This document shows positions 51,235-59,901 of a DNA stretch of 64,000 nucleotides, piece by piece. The position numbers were made by a program, and so were the translations under genes. The notes below the pieces were generated by a model. It was given only the letters and a program-made list of their open reading frames with translations. It was not told the DNA's origin and made no database searches. Origin of the DNA: Rhodococcus globerulus NBRC 14531 (GTDB lineage: Bacteria; Actinomycetota; Actinomycetes; Mycobacteriales; Mycobacteriaceae); assembly GCF_001894805.1 (NCBI RefSeq), contig NZ_BCWX01000002.1, forward strand, positions 1,178,001 through 1,242,000, read 5' to 3'. Position 1 is the first letter of the stretch. Each line of letters starts with the position of its first letter.

Positions 51235-52257
51235 TTATTCTCCTAGTTCAGAGCGAAACGGACACGTATCTCGATAGACGAGGGACCGGCATGGTGGCGA
51301 GATTCTGAGGTGAATGGCGAGCTGCCTTACGGTGTCGGCGAGCTCGGCTGGTTCGATGACTGTCACTGGAGCGGTGAGCGCAATGCGAGCAACCGTCATG
51401 GCGAGCCGGCCGAGTTCTTCACCGCGGATCTCGACCACACTGAAGTTCGGCCCCAACTCGATTGGTGTGTGGTCAATCCATCGGAGCACACCCTCGAGTT
51501 CGGAGAACGTGGCTTCGATGACGAGTTTCGCATCGAGGTGACGGGGCGACGAGCCGAGTGAGCTCGCGACGAAGCCCGCCGCATCACCACCCGGAATCTC
51601 GCGTGGTGTGAAATGACTGCCCGCCAGCTGGGGCTCCCAGAGTCGGTCCAGCCGAAAAGTTCGCCAGTCACCACGATGTTGGTCCCATGCCAGGAGGTAC
51701 CAACGTCGTCCTGCGGTGACAAGTTGGTGCGGTTCGACCAACCGTCTGCTGCTCTCGCCATCACCTCTCCGATAGTCGAAACGCACATGCTCATGGTCGC
51801 GACATGCCGCGGCGAGCACACTGAGTGCTTCGGGATCAACGATGTCGTTGTCGTCCGCCCGCCGCATCGAAATGACGCTCGAATGTAGCGCCGACACACG
51901 TCGGCGCAGGCGATGAGGCAGGAGTGTTTCGATTTTCGTCAGCGCGCGCAGCGACGTTTCTTCGATGCCGTCGATGGCTGCCTCAGCGGCGTAGCGTAGC
52001 CCGACGGCTACCGCGACGGCCTCGTCATCGTCGAGAACCAGGGGCGGCACGTGTGCTCCTGTTGCAAGTCGGTAGCCCCCATATTTTCCCGACGTGGAAT
52101 CGACCGGATAGCCGAGGTCGCGGAGGCGATCAACGTCGCGGCGCACCGTTCGCTCCGTGACCTCGAGTCGTGCGGAGAGCTCGGCGCTGCGCCAGAAACG
52201 ATGAGTCTGCAGGAGCGACAGCAGCTGCAGCGCTCTACCTGTTGGATCGTTCCGCAT
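51235..52257 (-). CDS. WYL-domain HTH transcriptional regulator
   Basis: The N-terminal DeoR/HTH_11-like winged helix is clear: RALQLLSLLQTHRFWRSAELSARLEVTERTVRRDVDRLRDLGYPVDSTSGKYGGYRL. A WYL domain follows (VRFDYRRGDGESSRRLVEPHQLVTAGRRWYLLAWDQHRGDWRTFRLDRL) and a C-terminal WCX-like part. WYL domains bind ligands, often nucleic acid or nucleotides. The ATG at 52257 is preferred to an upstream one at 52299 because it starts at the conserved helix. It is divergent from the epoxide hydrolase-like gene and overlaps none; the 110-base gap may contain shared control sites. Confidence 0.87.
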   Translation of the reverse strand: MRNDPTGRALQLLSLLQTHRFWRSAELSARLEVTERTVRRDVDRLRDLGYPVDSTSGKYGGYRLATGAHVPPLVLDDDEAVAVAVGLRYAAEAAIDGIEETSLRALTKIETLLPHRLRRRVSALHSSVISMRRADDNDIVDPEALSVLAAACRDHEHVRFDYRRGDGESSRRLVEPHQLVTAGRRWYLLAWDQHRGDWRTFRLDRLWEPQLAGSHFTPREIPGGDAAGFVASSLGSSPRHLDAKLVIEATFSELEGVLRWIDHTPIELGPNFSVVEIRGEELGRLAMTVARIALTAPVTVIEPAELADTVRQLAIHLRISPPCRSLVYRDTCPFRSELGE

Positions 52258-52367
52258 TTCTTCAGTGTGCCAACAATCGAGGACACGATGTGTCCGCAAT
52301 GTTCCCTATCGTCGGGGCAACCGGTCATTCCACACACACGATCGGTAATCAACCCAAAGGAGAATCC

Positions 52368-53309
52368 GTGAATCCATCCGACTTCCCCAAGCCCGTCCTT
52401 GTCCCAGTCAACGGCGTGGAACTCGAAGTCTTCGAAGCAGGGCGACACAATGCCGGGAAACCCATCGTGCTGTGTCACGGATGGCCAGAGCACGCCTATT
52501 CTTGGCGATACCAGGTGCCCGCCCTTGTCGAGGCGGGCTACCACGTCATCGTCCCGAACCAGCGCGGCTACGGCAATTCATCACGTCCGATCGAAGTGAC
52601 GGACTATGACATTGGACATTTGGCGGGTGATCTCATCGCACTTCTCGATCACTACGGCTACGAAGATGCCACCTTTGTCGGTCACGATTGGGGCGCCTTT
52701 GTCGTGTGGGGCCTGACCCTGTTGCACCCGGACCGGGTAAACAAAGTGATCAACCTGAGCTTGCCCTACCAGGATCGCGGAGAGCAGCCCTGGATTGAGT
52801 TCATGGAAGCCGTGCTTGGCGGTGACTTCTACTTCGTCCACTTCAATCGACAGCCGGGCGTCGCGGACGCCGTGTTCGAAGACAACACCTTCCGGTTCCT
52901 CCGCAACATGTACCGGAAGAACGAACCCCTCAGGGAGCCTCAGCCGGGTATGGCGCTGATCGATCTCGCCAGAGCAGAGACGCCGCTCGGTGAGCCTCTG
53001 ATGAGCGATAGCGAATTGGCCGTTTTCGTCTCCGCCTTCGAATCGACAGGATTCACGGCCAGTATCAATTGGTACCGAAACTTGGACCGCAACTGGCATG
53101 TGTTGGCAGACGTGAACCCAATCATCCAACAGCCCACACTCATGATCTACGGCGACCGCGACGCCATCGCGAAGTCTGAAAAACTGACAGAGTTCGTGCC
53201 CAACGTAGAAGTAGTCAATCTTGACTGCGGTCATTGGATCCAACAAGAAAGGCCCAAGGAAACTAACCAAGCAATCTTGAACTGGCTGGAACGGCAGGAT
53301 GCAACATAG
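52368..53309 (+). CDS. Epoxide hydrolase-like alpha/beta hydrolase
   Basis: The GTG at 52368 has AAAGGAG upstream. The 313-residue product has the HGWPE oxyanion motif (residues 37-41), RGYGNSSRP, the nucleophile elbow GHDWGA with Asp107, an acidic residue after LMIYGDRDAI and a His in DCGHWIQQERP. An Asp nucleophile plus HGxP is typical for epoxide hydrolases and some dehalogenases. A Tyr-containing cap (WYRNLDRNW) is present, which favours an epoxide hydrolase. It lies divergent from the WYL regulator, which may control it. Confidence 0.88.
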   Translation: MNPSDFPKPVLVPVNGVELEVFEAGRHNAGKPIVLCHGWPEHAYSWRYQVPALVEAGYHVIVPNQRGYGNSSRPIEVTDYDIGHLAGDLIALLDHYGYEDATFVGHDWGAFVVWGLTLLHPDRVNKVINLSLPYQDRGEQPWIEFMEAVLGGDFYFVHFNRQPGVADAVFEDNTFRFLRNMYRKNEPLREPQPGMALIDLARAETPLGEPLMSDSELAVFVSAFESTGFTASINWYRNLDRNWHVLADVNPIIQQPTLMIYGDRDAIAKSEKLTEFVPNVEVVNLDCGHWIQQERPKETNQAILNWLERQDAT

Positions 53310-53408
53310 CTTCAACGCTAGGTGGCGCCTCAGGAAATATGTCAATCTCATTCAGATCCGGTAAGGCGGCTTGATCTGGACCCCTTGGTGCATGGATCAG
53401 GCGGATTG

Positions 53409-53503
53409 CTGAGCTCGGCCATGCGCGAGTCGGTTTCGATGATGTTGCCGCCGAACGGGAGCCGATCGACGATCGTCGGCGCACAGTCACGGTCGCCGAA
53501 CTG
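53409..53503 (-). pseudogene. Possible IS21 helper (IstB-like) C-terminal fragment
   Basis: One minus-strand frame reads FGDRDCAPTIVDRLPFGGNIIETDSRM. This resembles the C-terminal DRLTFGGNIIETGT region of IstB-type ATPases of IS21 elements. No intact gene surrounds it, and the match is short. It supports this area being a graveyard of mobile elements. Confidence 0.3.
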
Positions 53504-53642
53504 CCCTCGCGCCAGGGCGTGACGTGATCGACACGAAATTCATCGATCGTCGCGCGGGATTCCCCGAGGATCGACGTTGTTCTGACGTCGGCTTGCCGTT
53601 GTTCGGTCGAGCCGTGTTGATCCGCCATCCCACCGCGCCGCA

Positions 53643-53714
53643 GCGCTCGGACCACAGATTCGAATACTTTCCATCTCTTGCGATCAAGTCTTCGTGAGAA
53701 CCAAGCTCTGCCAT
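53643..53714 (-). pseudogene. ABC exporter C-terminal fragment
   Basis: The frame starting MAELGSHEDLIARDGKYSNLWSER is the typical last segment of an ABC exporter ATPase domain (GSHxxLLxxxGxYxxLW). A stop codon lies six codons before it, and no Walker or signature motif precedes it. Only the end of a former gene remains. The frame stays open to 53487, but with non-coding composition. Confidence 0.45.
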
Positions 53715-53750
53715 CCTCGCCGCTGGTTAGTCGCGGCACTGGACTTTGAT

Positions 53751-54056
53751 ATGGTCGCGGACAACGACTTTCAGCGCCAAGTCCAATTCCGAACGTTTTC
53801 GGAATATATGGACCTCGCCGTCATCGCAGCGCACGGGACACTGGACAATGAGGCCGCAGAAATCGACTGGGACGATCCCACTGTCGTTCTGCGCGAAAGT
53901 GAGAGTGGCACAGTCACTGTCGCGGACATTGTTACCGAACTGGCCGAGTGGGACAGGTCGGCATGGGCGTGGTTGGCAGCAGAACGCGTCACACTGAGCG
54001 GCCACTATCTGCGTGCCAAACATCCAGAACTTGTCCGCGAGTACCCGCATCACTGA
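53751..54056 (+). CDS. Hypothetical protein, 101 residues
   Basis: The small acidic product MVADNDFQRQVQFRTFSEYMDLAVIAAHGT ... AEWDRSAWAWLAAERVTLSGHYLRAKHPELVREYPHH has a protein-like composition, with two helical blocks. No ribosome site is obvious and no family is recognised. The preceding in-frame codons to 53694 overlap the ABC remnant on the other strand. It may be a small defence- or immunity-type gene. Confidence 0.4.
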   Translation: MVADNDFQRQVQFRTFSEYMDLAVIAAHGTLDNEAAEIDWDDPTVVLRESESGTVTVADIVTELAEWDRSAWAWLAAERVTLSGHYLRAKHPELVREYPHH

Positions 54057-54190
54057 GGAAGCAGATCAACCGTCTGTCGAGGATGACTGACTGGTTATAG
54101 AGCGGATTACCTCCACTGTGACTGGAGGAGGTGCCACATTCGAAACGTGCAGTATTCCCGGTCTTCGTGGATATCTGCGAAACTCCTCGG

Positions 54191-54775
54191 ATGGCACTCA
54201 TCGGGCGCGAAGCAGCGGCATTGCTCAACGACGCCGGAATCGAACTCGGCCCCGGATTAACCGAATCTGAATTCGACTCTGTCCACGAACGCTTCGGATT
54301 TCACTTCAATCCGGATCACCGTAGCCTGCTCGCCACTGCCTTACCGCTCGGTGACCGCTGGCCGGACTGGCGAAACGGCGACGACCTCGAGCTGGAGACA
54401 TGGCTAGATAGTGTTGCCGAAGGATTCATATGGGATGCACTGCATCAGAGTCCGCCGTTCTGGCCGCCATCGTGGGGCACATTGCCCTCCTCAACCGAGG
54501 ACATAGCCACAACGGTGCGCCGAGAACTCAGGGGGTGGCCGCGCCTCATTCCGATCTACGCGCACCGCTTCACCCCCGCCGCGCCCTCACCGTCAGAATC
54601 ACCGGTGTTCTCCGTGTGGCAGACCGACATCATCTACTACGGGGCCAACCTACTCGAATACCTCACCAACGAGTTGCTGTCCGGACAGGGCCGAAAGGCA
54701 CTCTCCCCCCGAACTATCAGCGTCCCGTACTGGTCGCGGTTCGTCGAGTCAGCAAACAGCGCAGAATCAATCTGA
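54191..54775 (+). CDS. SUKH (SMI1/KNR4)-like protein
   Basis: The 194-residue product starts MALIGREAAALLNDAGIELGPGLTESEFDSVHERFGFHFNPDHRSLLATALP. It has a Trp-rich centre (WPDWRNGDDLELETWLDSVAEGFIWDALH ... FWPPSWG) and RLIPIYAHRFTPAAPSPSESPVFSVWQTDIIYYGANLLEYL. The Trp-rich core with IPIYAHRF resembles the SUKH superfamily, known as immunity proteins against polymorphic toxins and as general binding proteins. A GTG at 54131, directly behind GGAGGA, is a possible alternative start. No toxin gene is visible nearby. Confidence 0.6.
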   Translation: MALIGREAAALLNDAGIELGPGLTESEFDSVHERFGFHFNPDHRSLLATALPLGDRWPDWRNGDDLELETWLDSVAEGFIWDALHQSPPFWPPSWGTLPSSTEDIATTVRRELRGWPRLIPIYAHRFTPAAPSPSESPVFSVWQTDIIYYGANLLEYLTNELLSGQGRKALSPRTISVPYWSRFVESANSAESI

Positions 54776-55470
54776 CCAACATCGACGCGCAAAACCTTCT
54801 ATCGAGTGTGCCGTTAACCCGACAGTCCGGGATATGGCGGCTCGCCGACGCTGTCGACTGGCCGGAAGGAAAAGCCGTCTTGGCGCGTCGATTTCCCAAA
54901 CGACATCGTCGGGTTCAATGACCTCGACATCTCCGCTCTACCCAAACACGTCAAACACTCTCCAGCTGCAAGCGGAGGATGCTTGAGCGTCGAAAGACTG
55001 TTCGCAAATCATCGAATACGCACACGCTAACCCGACTCGTCTCCCGTTCTGTCAGATACAACATTGATGCATCTGTATCCAATAGCGGCACTTCAACTGG
55101 GCGCCGAGAGGCGCAAGCCGGGCACCGACTCTTTTGAAGCCACTCGATATCTCCCGGTGTCGGCGGGCTTCGTCATGTACCAGTCAGAGAACCCGACGGC
55201 GCTGTACGCCGAAGAGTTCGCAAGGGATTGCTTTCGACAACGCTATTCGCCATTCCCACGGCAACGGAAGAACCAGATCCAGCGACCTGCGATCATCAGT
55301 CATTACTTCCAGGCTGAACCGATCAGTGACGACTTGAGCGGTCGATTGGCGGTGTGCAGTATTCGAAACGTGAAATATTCCTCCTGACACCATGCGGACA
55401 CCGAACCGTACCGGGATTGTCGCACTGACGTGAGCCCGTTTGATAGCGGTCGGTCGGTACGCTCGTGGGC
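54776..55470. other. Region with degraded or spurious reading frames
   Basis: Just after the SUKH-like gene, TNIDAQNLLSSVPLTRQSGIWRLADAVDWPEGKAVLARRFP continues, after a one-base frame change near 54895, as NDIVGFNDLDISALPKHVKHSPAASGG. This suggests a broken gene. An open frame at 55064-55387 lacks a ribosome site and family. The sequence ATTCGAAACGTG..A.TATTCC near 55360 repeats one near 54138. Confidence 0.35.
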
Positions 55471-55779
55471 ATGGGACTGGGGCTTTTACTGCTGTTTGCC
55501 ATGTTCGGCCCGTTGCCGTTGCTCTGGTGGGCGGCGGTCCGGGCGAAGAGCCGCGGCCTTGGGGGGTCGTTCGTCGGACCGTTTCAGGAGATGTTCGATC
55601 CCGGTGCGGCGCGAGCACAGATCGTCATCGAGCAGATCGCGGAACTGCCTGACCCTGCGGGCTCCGGCGACCCGGACAACGACGACGATGTGCCGTACAC
55701 AGTCGCCTATAAGGGCGTTCGGCTCCACATCAACCCTGATAGGGGTCGACAGCGTGGAGGCGACGGGACCACCAAGTGA
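55471..55779 (+). CDS. Small membrane-anchored protein
   Basis: The product of about 102 residues begins MGLGLLLLFAMFGPLPLLWWAAVRAK, a single N-terminal membrane segment followed by a basic stretch. A soluble acidic part follows (QIVIEQIAELPDPAGSGDPDNDDDVPYTVAYKGVRLHINPD). A GTG two codons upstream is an alternative start. No family is recognised. The next small frame starts 5 bases after its stop. Confidence 0.45.
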   Translation: MGLGLLLLFAMFGPLPLLWWAAVRAKSRGLGGSFVGPFQEMFDPGAARAQIVIEQIAELPDPAGSGDPDNDDDVPYTVAYKGVRLHINPDRGRQRGGDGTTK

Positions 55780-55784
55780 GCTGA

Positions 55785-55904
55785 GTGAGCACCAGCCTGG
55801 CCAACCCCGGCAACGCCGACCCTGACGCGGTCGCGTTCCTCAAGGACCAATACCAGGCACTCGTCCCAGATCTCCACGTCAGCGGCCGGTTCAGCAGTCA
55901 GTGA
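55785..55904 (+). CDS. Short reading frame, probably truncated gene
   Basis: The 39-residue frame VSTSLANPGNADPDAVAFLKDQYQALVPDLHVSGRFSSQ has normal protein-like composition. It ends inside the repeat that begins at 55888, so it is probably the start of a gene cut by an insertion or deletion at the repeat. No function is assigned. Confidence 0.3.
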   Translation: MSTSLANPGNADPDAVAFLKDQYQALVPDLHVSGRFSSQ

Positions 55905-55940
55905 TCATGCTTTCGCCGAGCGTGCAGTCGTCTTCTGACA
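55888..55940. repeat. Direct repeat copy 1 (Tn402-type end motif)
   Basis: GGTTCAGCAGTCAG is followed by TGATCATGCTTTCGCCGAGC and GTGCAGTCGTCTTCTGA. On the minus strand this contains CAGAAGACGACTGCAC, the core of the terminal repeats of Tn402/Tn5053-type transposons. A second copy lies at 63319-63394 in the same orientation. An inverted, weaker motif (TCAGAAGTGCTGTGCGCC) follows at about 55949. Confidence 0.65.
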
Positions 55941-56240
55941 TTCCGCGTTCAGAAGTGCTGTGCGCCAACCGTCTACCTGACAATGTCGGTAGAGAGTGGC
56001 GCGCCGCTGCAAGTCCTCGACTGTTTCGATCAGATGTTTGAGTGATCGACCTAGTCTGTCCAGTCGCCAGACGACGAGGGTGCCACCGGCGCGAAGGTGA
56101 CTGAGTAGATCGAGCAGGGCCGGGCGATCGTCCTTGGCGCCACTCGTCACTTCTTCCCACACTCGATCGCATCGAATGGCAGCCAGAGCGTCCCTCTGCA
56201 AATCGAGGACCTGATCAGTCCCGGAAACCCTTATTTACCT
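55905..56240 (-). pseudogene. Serine resolvase fragment
   Basis: The minus-strand frame reads VSGTDQVLDLQRDALAAIRCDRVWEEVTSGAKDDRPALLDLLSHLRAGGTLVVWRLDRLGRSLKHLIETVEDLQRRA. This is the resolvase catalytic domain from the segment after the active-site Ser region through RLDRLGRS. The MRxGYARVS start is lost behind a stop, and after QRRA the sequence turns into unrelated residues running through the repeat. It is a truncated recombinase, of the kind that accompanies Tn3 and Tn402/Tn5053 elements. Not functional as it stands. Confidence 0.75.
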
Positions 56241-56346
56241 GTGACTCCCGAAATTGTTTGGCACGTTTTTACCGAATTATTGGCACGGGGCTTGACCGTC
56301 AGGTGATTCGAGGTGGACGTTGCCACCTGATCGGTATCGTCGCGGT

Positions 56347-56805
56347 ATGACTCGTTCGGGTGTTTCTTGGCAGAGCCGAGCGATGGCGTGGCCGCTGATC
56401 GTGGGAGCTGTATTCGGAAGTTACTTCGCGCTTCTCTTCGCAGATTCCAGCGATGTCAGTAGTGTTCTCACCGCGATCTGCCTCGGGTCGTTGTGCTCGC
56501 TTCCTGCCGGCGCGCTTTTGGGAATGGCAGCAATCCTGACGGGGAAGGGCGTCCTCGCGGTCGGCGAGCGACACGTCCGCGCCGCGGCGCCGACGACGTG
56601 GCGGCTCGCATTCGCAACGTCGACGGCTGTGGTGGTCGCGATGATCGTCACTGCTGCGCTCTCCGTTGCAGGAGCCGATGGGTGGAGTATCGCCTGGCCT
56701 GCGTTGACAATCTCAGCCATTTCCTTCGGCGCAGCATCCGTGTACTACCCCGCGGCCACACATGAGGACCTCGCTCACGATGACGTTGCATCAGCTGGAA
56801 AATAG
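56347..56805 (+). CDS. Membrane protein, four segments
   Basis: The 152-residue product starts MTRSGVSWQSRAMAWPLIVGAVFGSYFALLFADSS. It has four hydrophobic segments (also SVLTAICLGSLCSLPAGALLGMAAIL, ATSTAVVVAMIVTAALSVAG and IAWPALTISAISFGAASVYY) and a short acidic tail. No family is recognised. The ATG at 56347 is chosen because upstream codons are not coding-like. It lies alone between the resolvase fragment and a gene-poor stretch. Confidence 0.55.
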   Translation: MTRSGVSWQSRAMAWPLIVGAVFGSYFALLFADSSDVSSVLTAICLGSLCSLPAGALLGMAAILTGKGVLAVGERHVRAAAPTTWRLAFATSTAVVVAMIVTAALSVAGADGWSIAWPALTISAISFGAASVYYPAATHEDLAHDDVASAGK

Positions 56806-57672
56806 GATTCGGCACATAGCCGAATCCCCCTACCGTCTCAGTCATTAGCACTCCCCTGGTGTGGCGTTCGGGATATCAGTTCAATGCCAGTAGTTGCCCA
56901 TAGTGTGAGCTATGCGGCGATTGCGTACGTGGTTGAGAGCGCCCGGGACCTGTGCAAATCTCCTTGCTCTTGGAGCAATGTTTTTCGGAGTGCTCGACGA
57001 ACGACGAAATCCGGCACCAGTACCGCTTGGAGTGGCGATCGGACAGCCCACATGCATGGCATCCGCAGTGTTGTCCTCGCTGAGCCCGACGTCGGCAGTG
57101 GTGTGCGAATTCAGCGGGTACATCGACGATTGCGGCTGCGCACTTATGCGCCAGACCAGCGGGCTCGGCAACTTCGTCGCGGTAGTCGAGCAACTTAACT
57201 TAGTCGCGCTTCGACCAAATGACCGTGGTTCGGCGAATGCCCTACCGACGGCACAATTCCCACTCCCGTTATGTGGCTGGTCGATGACGCAGGAAACTCA
57301 GCAAGGGCCGCTCTTCCCGTTGACGGGACGTGCGGAAACCCGCTGCCCGACACCTACGCTCCCGACACCTACGTGGCAATCACGAATCTGACGATGCCGG
57401 ACGAGCAAGCGCACAATCTGCCCCGAACATTGTGAAGCCACAGCCACGGCACCACGTTTTGGCCTGTTTAACCGGATCGCTCTCAGATCATTTCTACGGG
57501 TTTGGGTGTTCGTTTTGACCATCGACAAACTGGATAGTTTCTCCTGCCGGACACCCGAAATGCCCTGAGCAGCAGTAGAAACCCTGGGATAATCGGAACA
57601 TGAGCTACAGCCACGGCAACTTGACCAACCCACTAAATAGCGGATGCGTCGCATGAGCGGCATTATTCTATC
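56806..57672. other. Gene-poor region with a degraded frame
   Basis: No intact gene is supported in these 867 bases. One open frame at 56912-57391 begins with a possible signal-like stretch. Another frame, 57223-57435, reads ECPTDGTIPTPVMWLVDDAGNSA and NPLPDTYAPDTYVAITNLTM, which looks like the end of a real protein. A frameshifted gene in this place is therefore possible. Confidence 0.35.
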
Positions 57673-58131
57673 GTGACAGTCATGAAACCAGCGCCGCTCC
57701 CTCCGCGCCCGCTCCGAATCAGCCTGTCCGTCGTCGCATGGTTCAACCTGCTCTCCGCCCTTCTCGGAATGGCTGGACTAACCATTGGTGGCGGGTTCGG
57801 CCTCCCCCCGGAATGGATCGAAGGAACCGTCTTCACTTCCTACTTCTGGCCAGGCATCATCCTCGGCGTGATCGTCGGCGGAAGCCAGGCAACCACGCTC
57901 GTTGCTCAGTACGGCAGGTTCGCACTGGCGTGGGGTCTACATGCCGCAGCCGGCCTAATCATGATGATCTGGGTCTTCGTCGAAATCGCCATCATCCTCG
58001 TCTGGTCGCCGCTGCACGGCATCTATTTCGCCACCGGCATCATTCAGACAACCCTCGCCGTGCTCGCTCTAGGTGCCTGGCCCCGCCCCTTCCTCCACCA
58101 ATCGTCAAAGCAACCACCACCCACTTCCTGA
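57673..58131 (+). CDS. Membrane protein, four segments
   Basis: The 152-residue product has four membrane segments: ISLSVVAWFNLLSALLGMAGLTIG, YFWPGIILGVIVGGSQATTL, FALAWGLHAAAGLIMMIWVFVEIAIIL and GIYFATGIIQTTLAVLALGAW. It ends in a short Pro-rich tail. An ATG three codons in (57682) is an alternative to the GTG start; no clear ribosome site decides. No family name can be given with certainty. Confidence 0.6.
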   Translation: MTVMKPAPLPPRPLRISLSVVAWFNLLSALLGMAGLTIGGGFGLPPEWIEGTVFTSYFWPGIILGVIVGGSQATTLVAQYGRFALAWGLHAAAGLIMMIWVFVEIAIILVWSPLHGIYFATGIIQTTLAVLALGAWPRPFLHQSSKQPPPTS

Positions 58132-58387
58132 CCGCACCGCAGGACATAGTCTTCATAAACTCATCTACACAACGTTCAGTTGCGTCCCCGCGCTGGGATA
58201 CCTCGGACTTACTGTTGATCGGTTCCCACGCCATGTTCGATCACTCGCCGGGAAGTGAAGTCAGTTCTCGAGCCTCAGGTCGTCGTCGATCAAGTTCTCA
58301 GTAGCTGCTGCACGCGCTTGCACTGGCAACGGTGAGGAGGAGCGCCGAGACGATGCCGAATGCAGTTCGGGTGGTGAACATCTGAGA

Positions 58388-59782
58388 TCAACGATCCATT
58401 CGTGGGAAGAAGAAGGACAGGAGGGTGCCGGCCAGCAGTAGGCCGGAGCAGACGAAGAGGGCTTGGGAGTATCCGGAAACCAGTGCTTCGGTCGGCGCGC
58501 TGTCCGAGCGTGCCGTCGAGGATGCGGCGACGCTCACGAGAACGGCTAGTCCGAGTGAACCGCCGATCTGACGCGACGTGCTCAGCAGCCCGGATGCCAT
58601 GCCGACTTCTTCGGGAGGAGCGTCGGCGGTGGCGACGTTGCTGAGCGGCATGAACGACAGGCCGATTCCGATGCTCGCCAGAAGCGAAGGCACCAGGATG
58701 ACGGCCCAGAAGGGACTGTCGAGGTTCATGGTCGAGAAGATGAAGGTCCCGATTGCTGCGACCGCTGTTCCGACTACGAGTAGCGGCCGAACTCCGTAGC
58801 GTGGAAGGAGTTTGGTGGATGCGAGGATGCCGATGACCAGGCCGAAACAGAAGGGCAGGAACGCCAGACCGGTGGTGGTCGGCGAATAGCCCAGTCCGCG
58901 TTGCAGGAATAGCGAGACGAAGAAGAACGCGCTGAACTGTGCCCCGCACACCAGGCACATGATGGCGTTGGCCAGTCCGATTCGGGGTCGAAGGAGGGTG
59001 GACAGTCGTACCAGTGGTGTGGCGCAGCGGCTTTCGACCGCGACGAAGGCGGTCAGCAGGGCGATCGTGAGCGCGAATCCACCCAGCACGTAACCCGAAG
59101 TCCAGGAATGTGATTCAGTGGCGATGACGGTGCCGACAAGGGCGGTGATTCCGGCCGTCGCCAAGATGGCGCCGGGGAGATCTAGGGAGCCGCCTCTAGC
59201 GGCTTGGCCGGCACGCAGGCCGCGGGTACCGGCAACTGCGGCGATCAGGGCCACCGGTGCGCCGGCGAACATCACCCATCGCCAACTGAGCCCTTCGGTC
59301 AAAATGCCGCTCAGTACTACACCGAGTGCACCGCCCAGTGCTGATGACATTGCGCCGATGCCGAATGCCTTGGCCCGGGCGCGTCCGGTGGGAAAGGCCT
59401 GGCTGAGGGCGGCGAGCCCGGCCGGCGCGATCATCGCAGCGCCGACGCCTTGAAGTGCCCGAGCGCCGACAAGCATCTCGGCGGACACCGAGAAGGTGCC
59501 GACGATGCTGACGAGGGCGAACAGCAGAAGTCCGGCGACCAGAACCCGGCGAGTGCCCATCACATCGCACAGTCGGCCGCCGAGAAGCAGCAATCCGCCG
59601 AAGGCGAGGGCGTACGCGTTGACGACCCAGGACAGCCCGGCGTCGGAGAAGTTCAGTGATTCCTGGATGTCGGGTAGCGCGACGTTGATGACCGACATGT
59701 CGAAGGCGACCAGGAACTGTGCTGCCGCGGCGGCTGTGAGGACCAGGGCAGGCGCGGCTACCGCCCGTGTTGTTGTTGTCAT
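58388..59782 (-). CDS. MFS drug exporter (EmrB/QacA type, 14 segments)
   Basis: The 464-residue protein follows the DHA2 pattern: VAFDMSVINVALPDIQESLNFSDAGLSWVVNAYALAFGGLLLLGGRLCDVMGTRRVLVAG (motifs D1 and A), GARALQGVGAAMIAPAGLAAL (motif B), ALGGALGVVLSGILTEGLSWRWVMFAGAPVALIAA (motif C), and further membrane segments to the C-terminus. Such pumps export drugs or toxic compounds using the proton gradient. The ATG at 59782 has AGGTG upstream. A TetR gene lies divergently 119 bases away and is the likely repressor. Confidence 0.92.
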   Translation of the reverse strand: MTTTTRAVAAPALVLTAAAAAQFLVAFDMSVINVALPDIQESLNFSDAGLSWVVNAYALAFGGLLLLGGRLCDVMGTRRVLVAGLLLFALVSIVGTFSVSAEMLVGARALQGVGAAMIAPAGLAALSQAFPTGRARAKAFGIGAMSSALGGALGVVLSGILTEGLSWRWVMFAGAPVALIAAVAGTRGLRAGQAARGGSLDLPGAILATAGITALVGTVIATESHSWTSGYVLGGFALTIALLTAFVAVESRCATPLVRLSTLLRPRIGLANAIMCLVCGAQFSAFFFVSLFLQRGLGYSPTTTGLAFLPFCFGLVIGILASTKLLPRYGVRPLLVVGTAVAAIGTFIFSTMNLDSPFWAVILVPSLLASIGIGLSFMPLSNVATADAPPEEVGMASGLLSTSRQIGGSLGLAVLVSVAASSTARSDSAPTEALVSGYSQALFVCSGLLLAGTLLSFFFPRMDR

Positions 59783-59797
59783 TGCAGGCACCTCATT

Positions 59798-59805
59798 TGT
59801 ATACA
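59798..59805. promoter_or_regulatory. TGTATACA palindrome between MFS and TetR genes
   Basis: The perfect 8-base palindrome TGTATACA lies 16 bases upstream of the MFS start codon. It overlaps a possible -10 for that gene, so repressor binding there would block transcription. AGGTTTACCT, a second short inverted repeat, lies at 59823-59832. Both are candidate TetR sites. Confidence 0.35.
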
Positions 59806-59901
59806 TGTTCTCATAAGTAGTTAGGTTTACCTTGCTGCCGACCGGGATGCAAGGGGTTCCCCGGGCGAGAGCGCCGTAGCAGGGGCGCGCACAATCGATG
59901 C

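Noticed and set aside
59819-59834. Possible iron-regulator (IdeR-like) box TTAGGTTTACCTTG
   Set aside because: Only the first half fits the consensus and the second half does not pair. There is no iron-related gene nearby.
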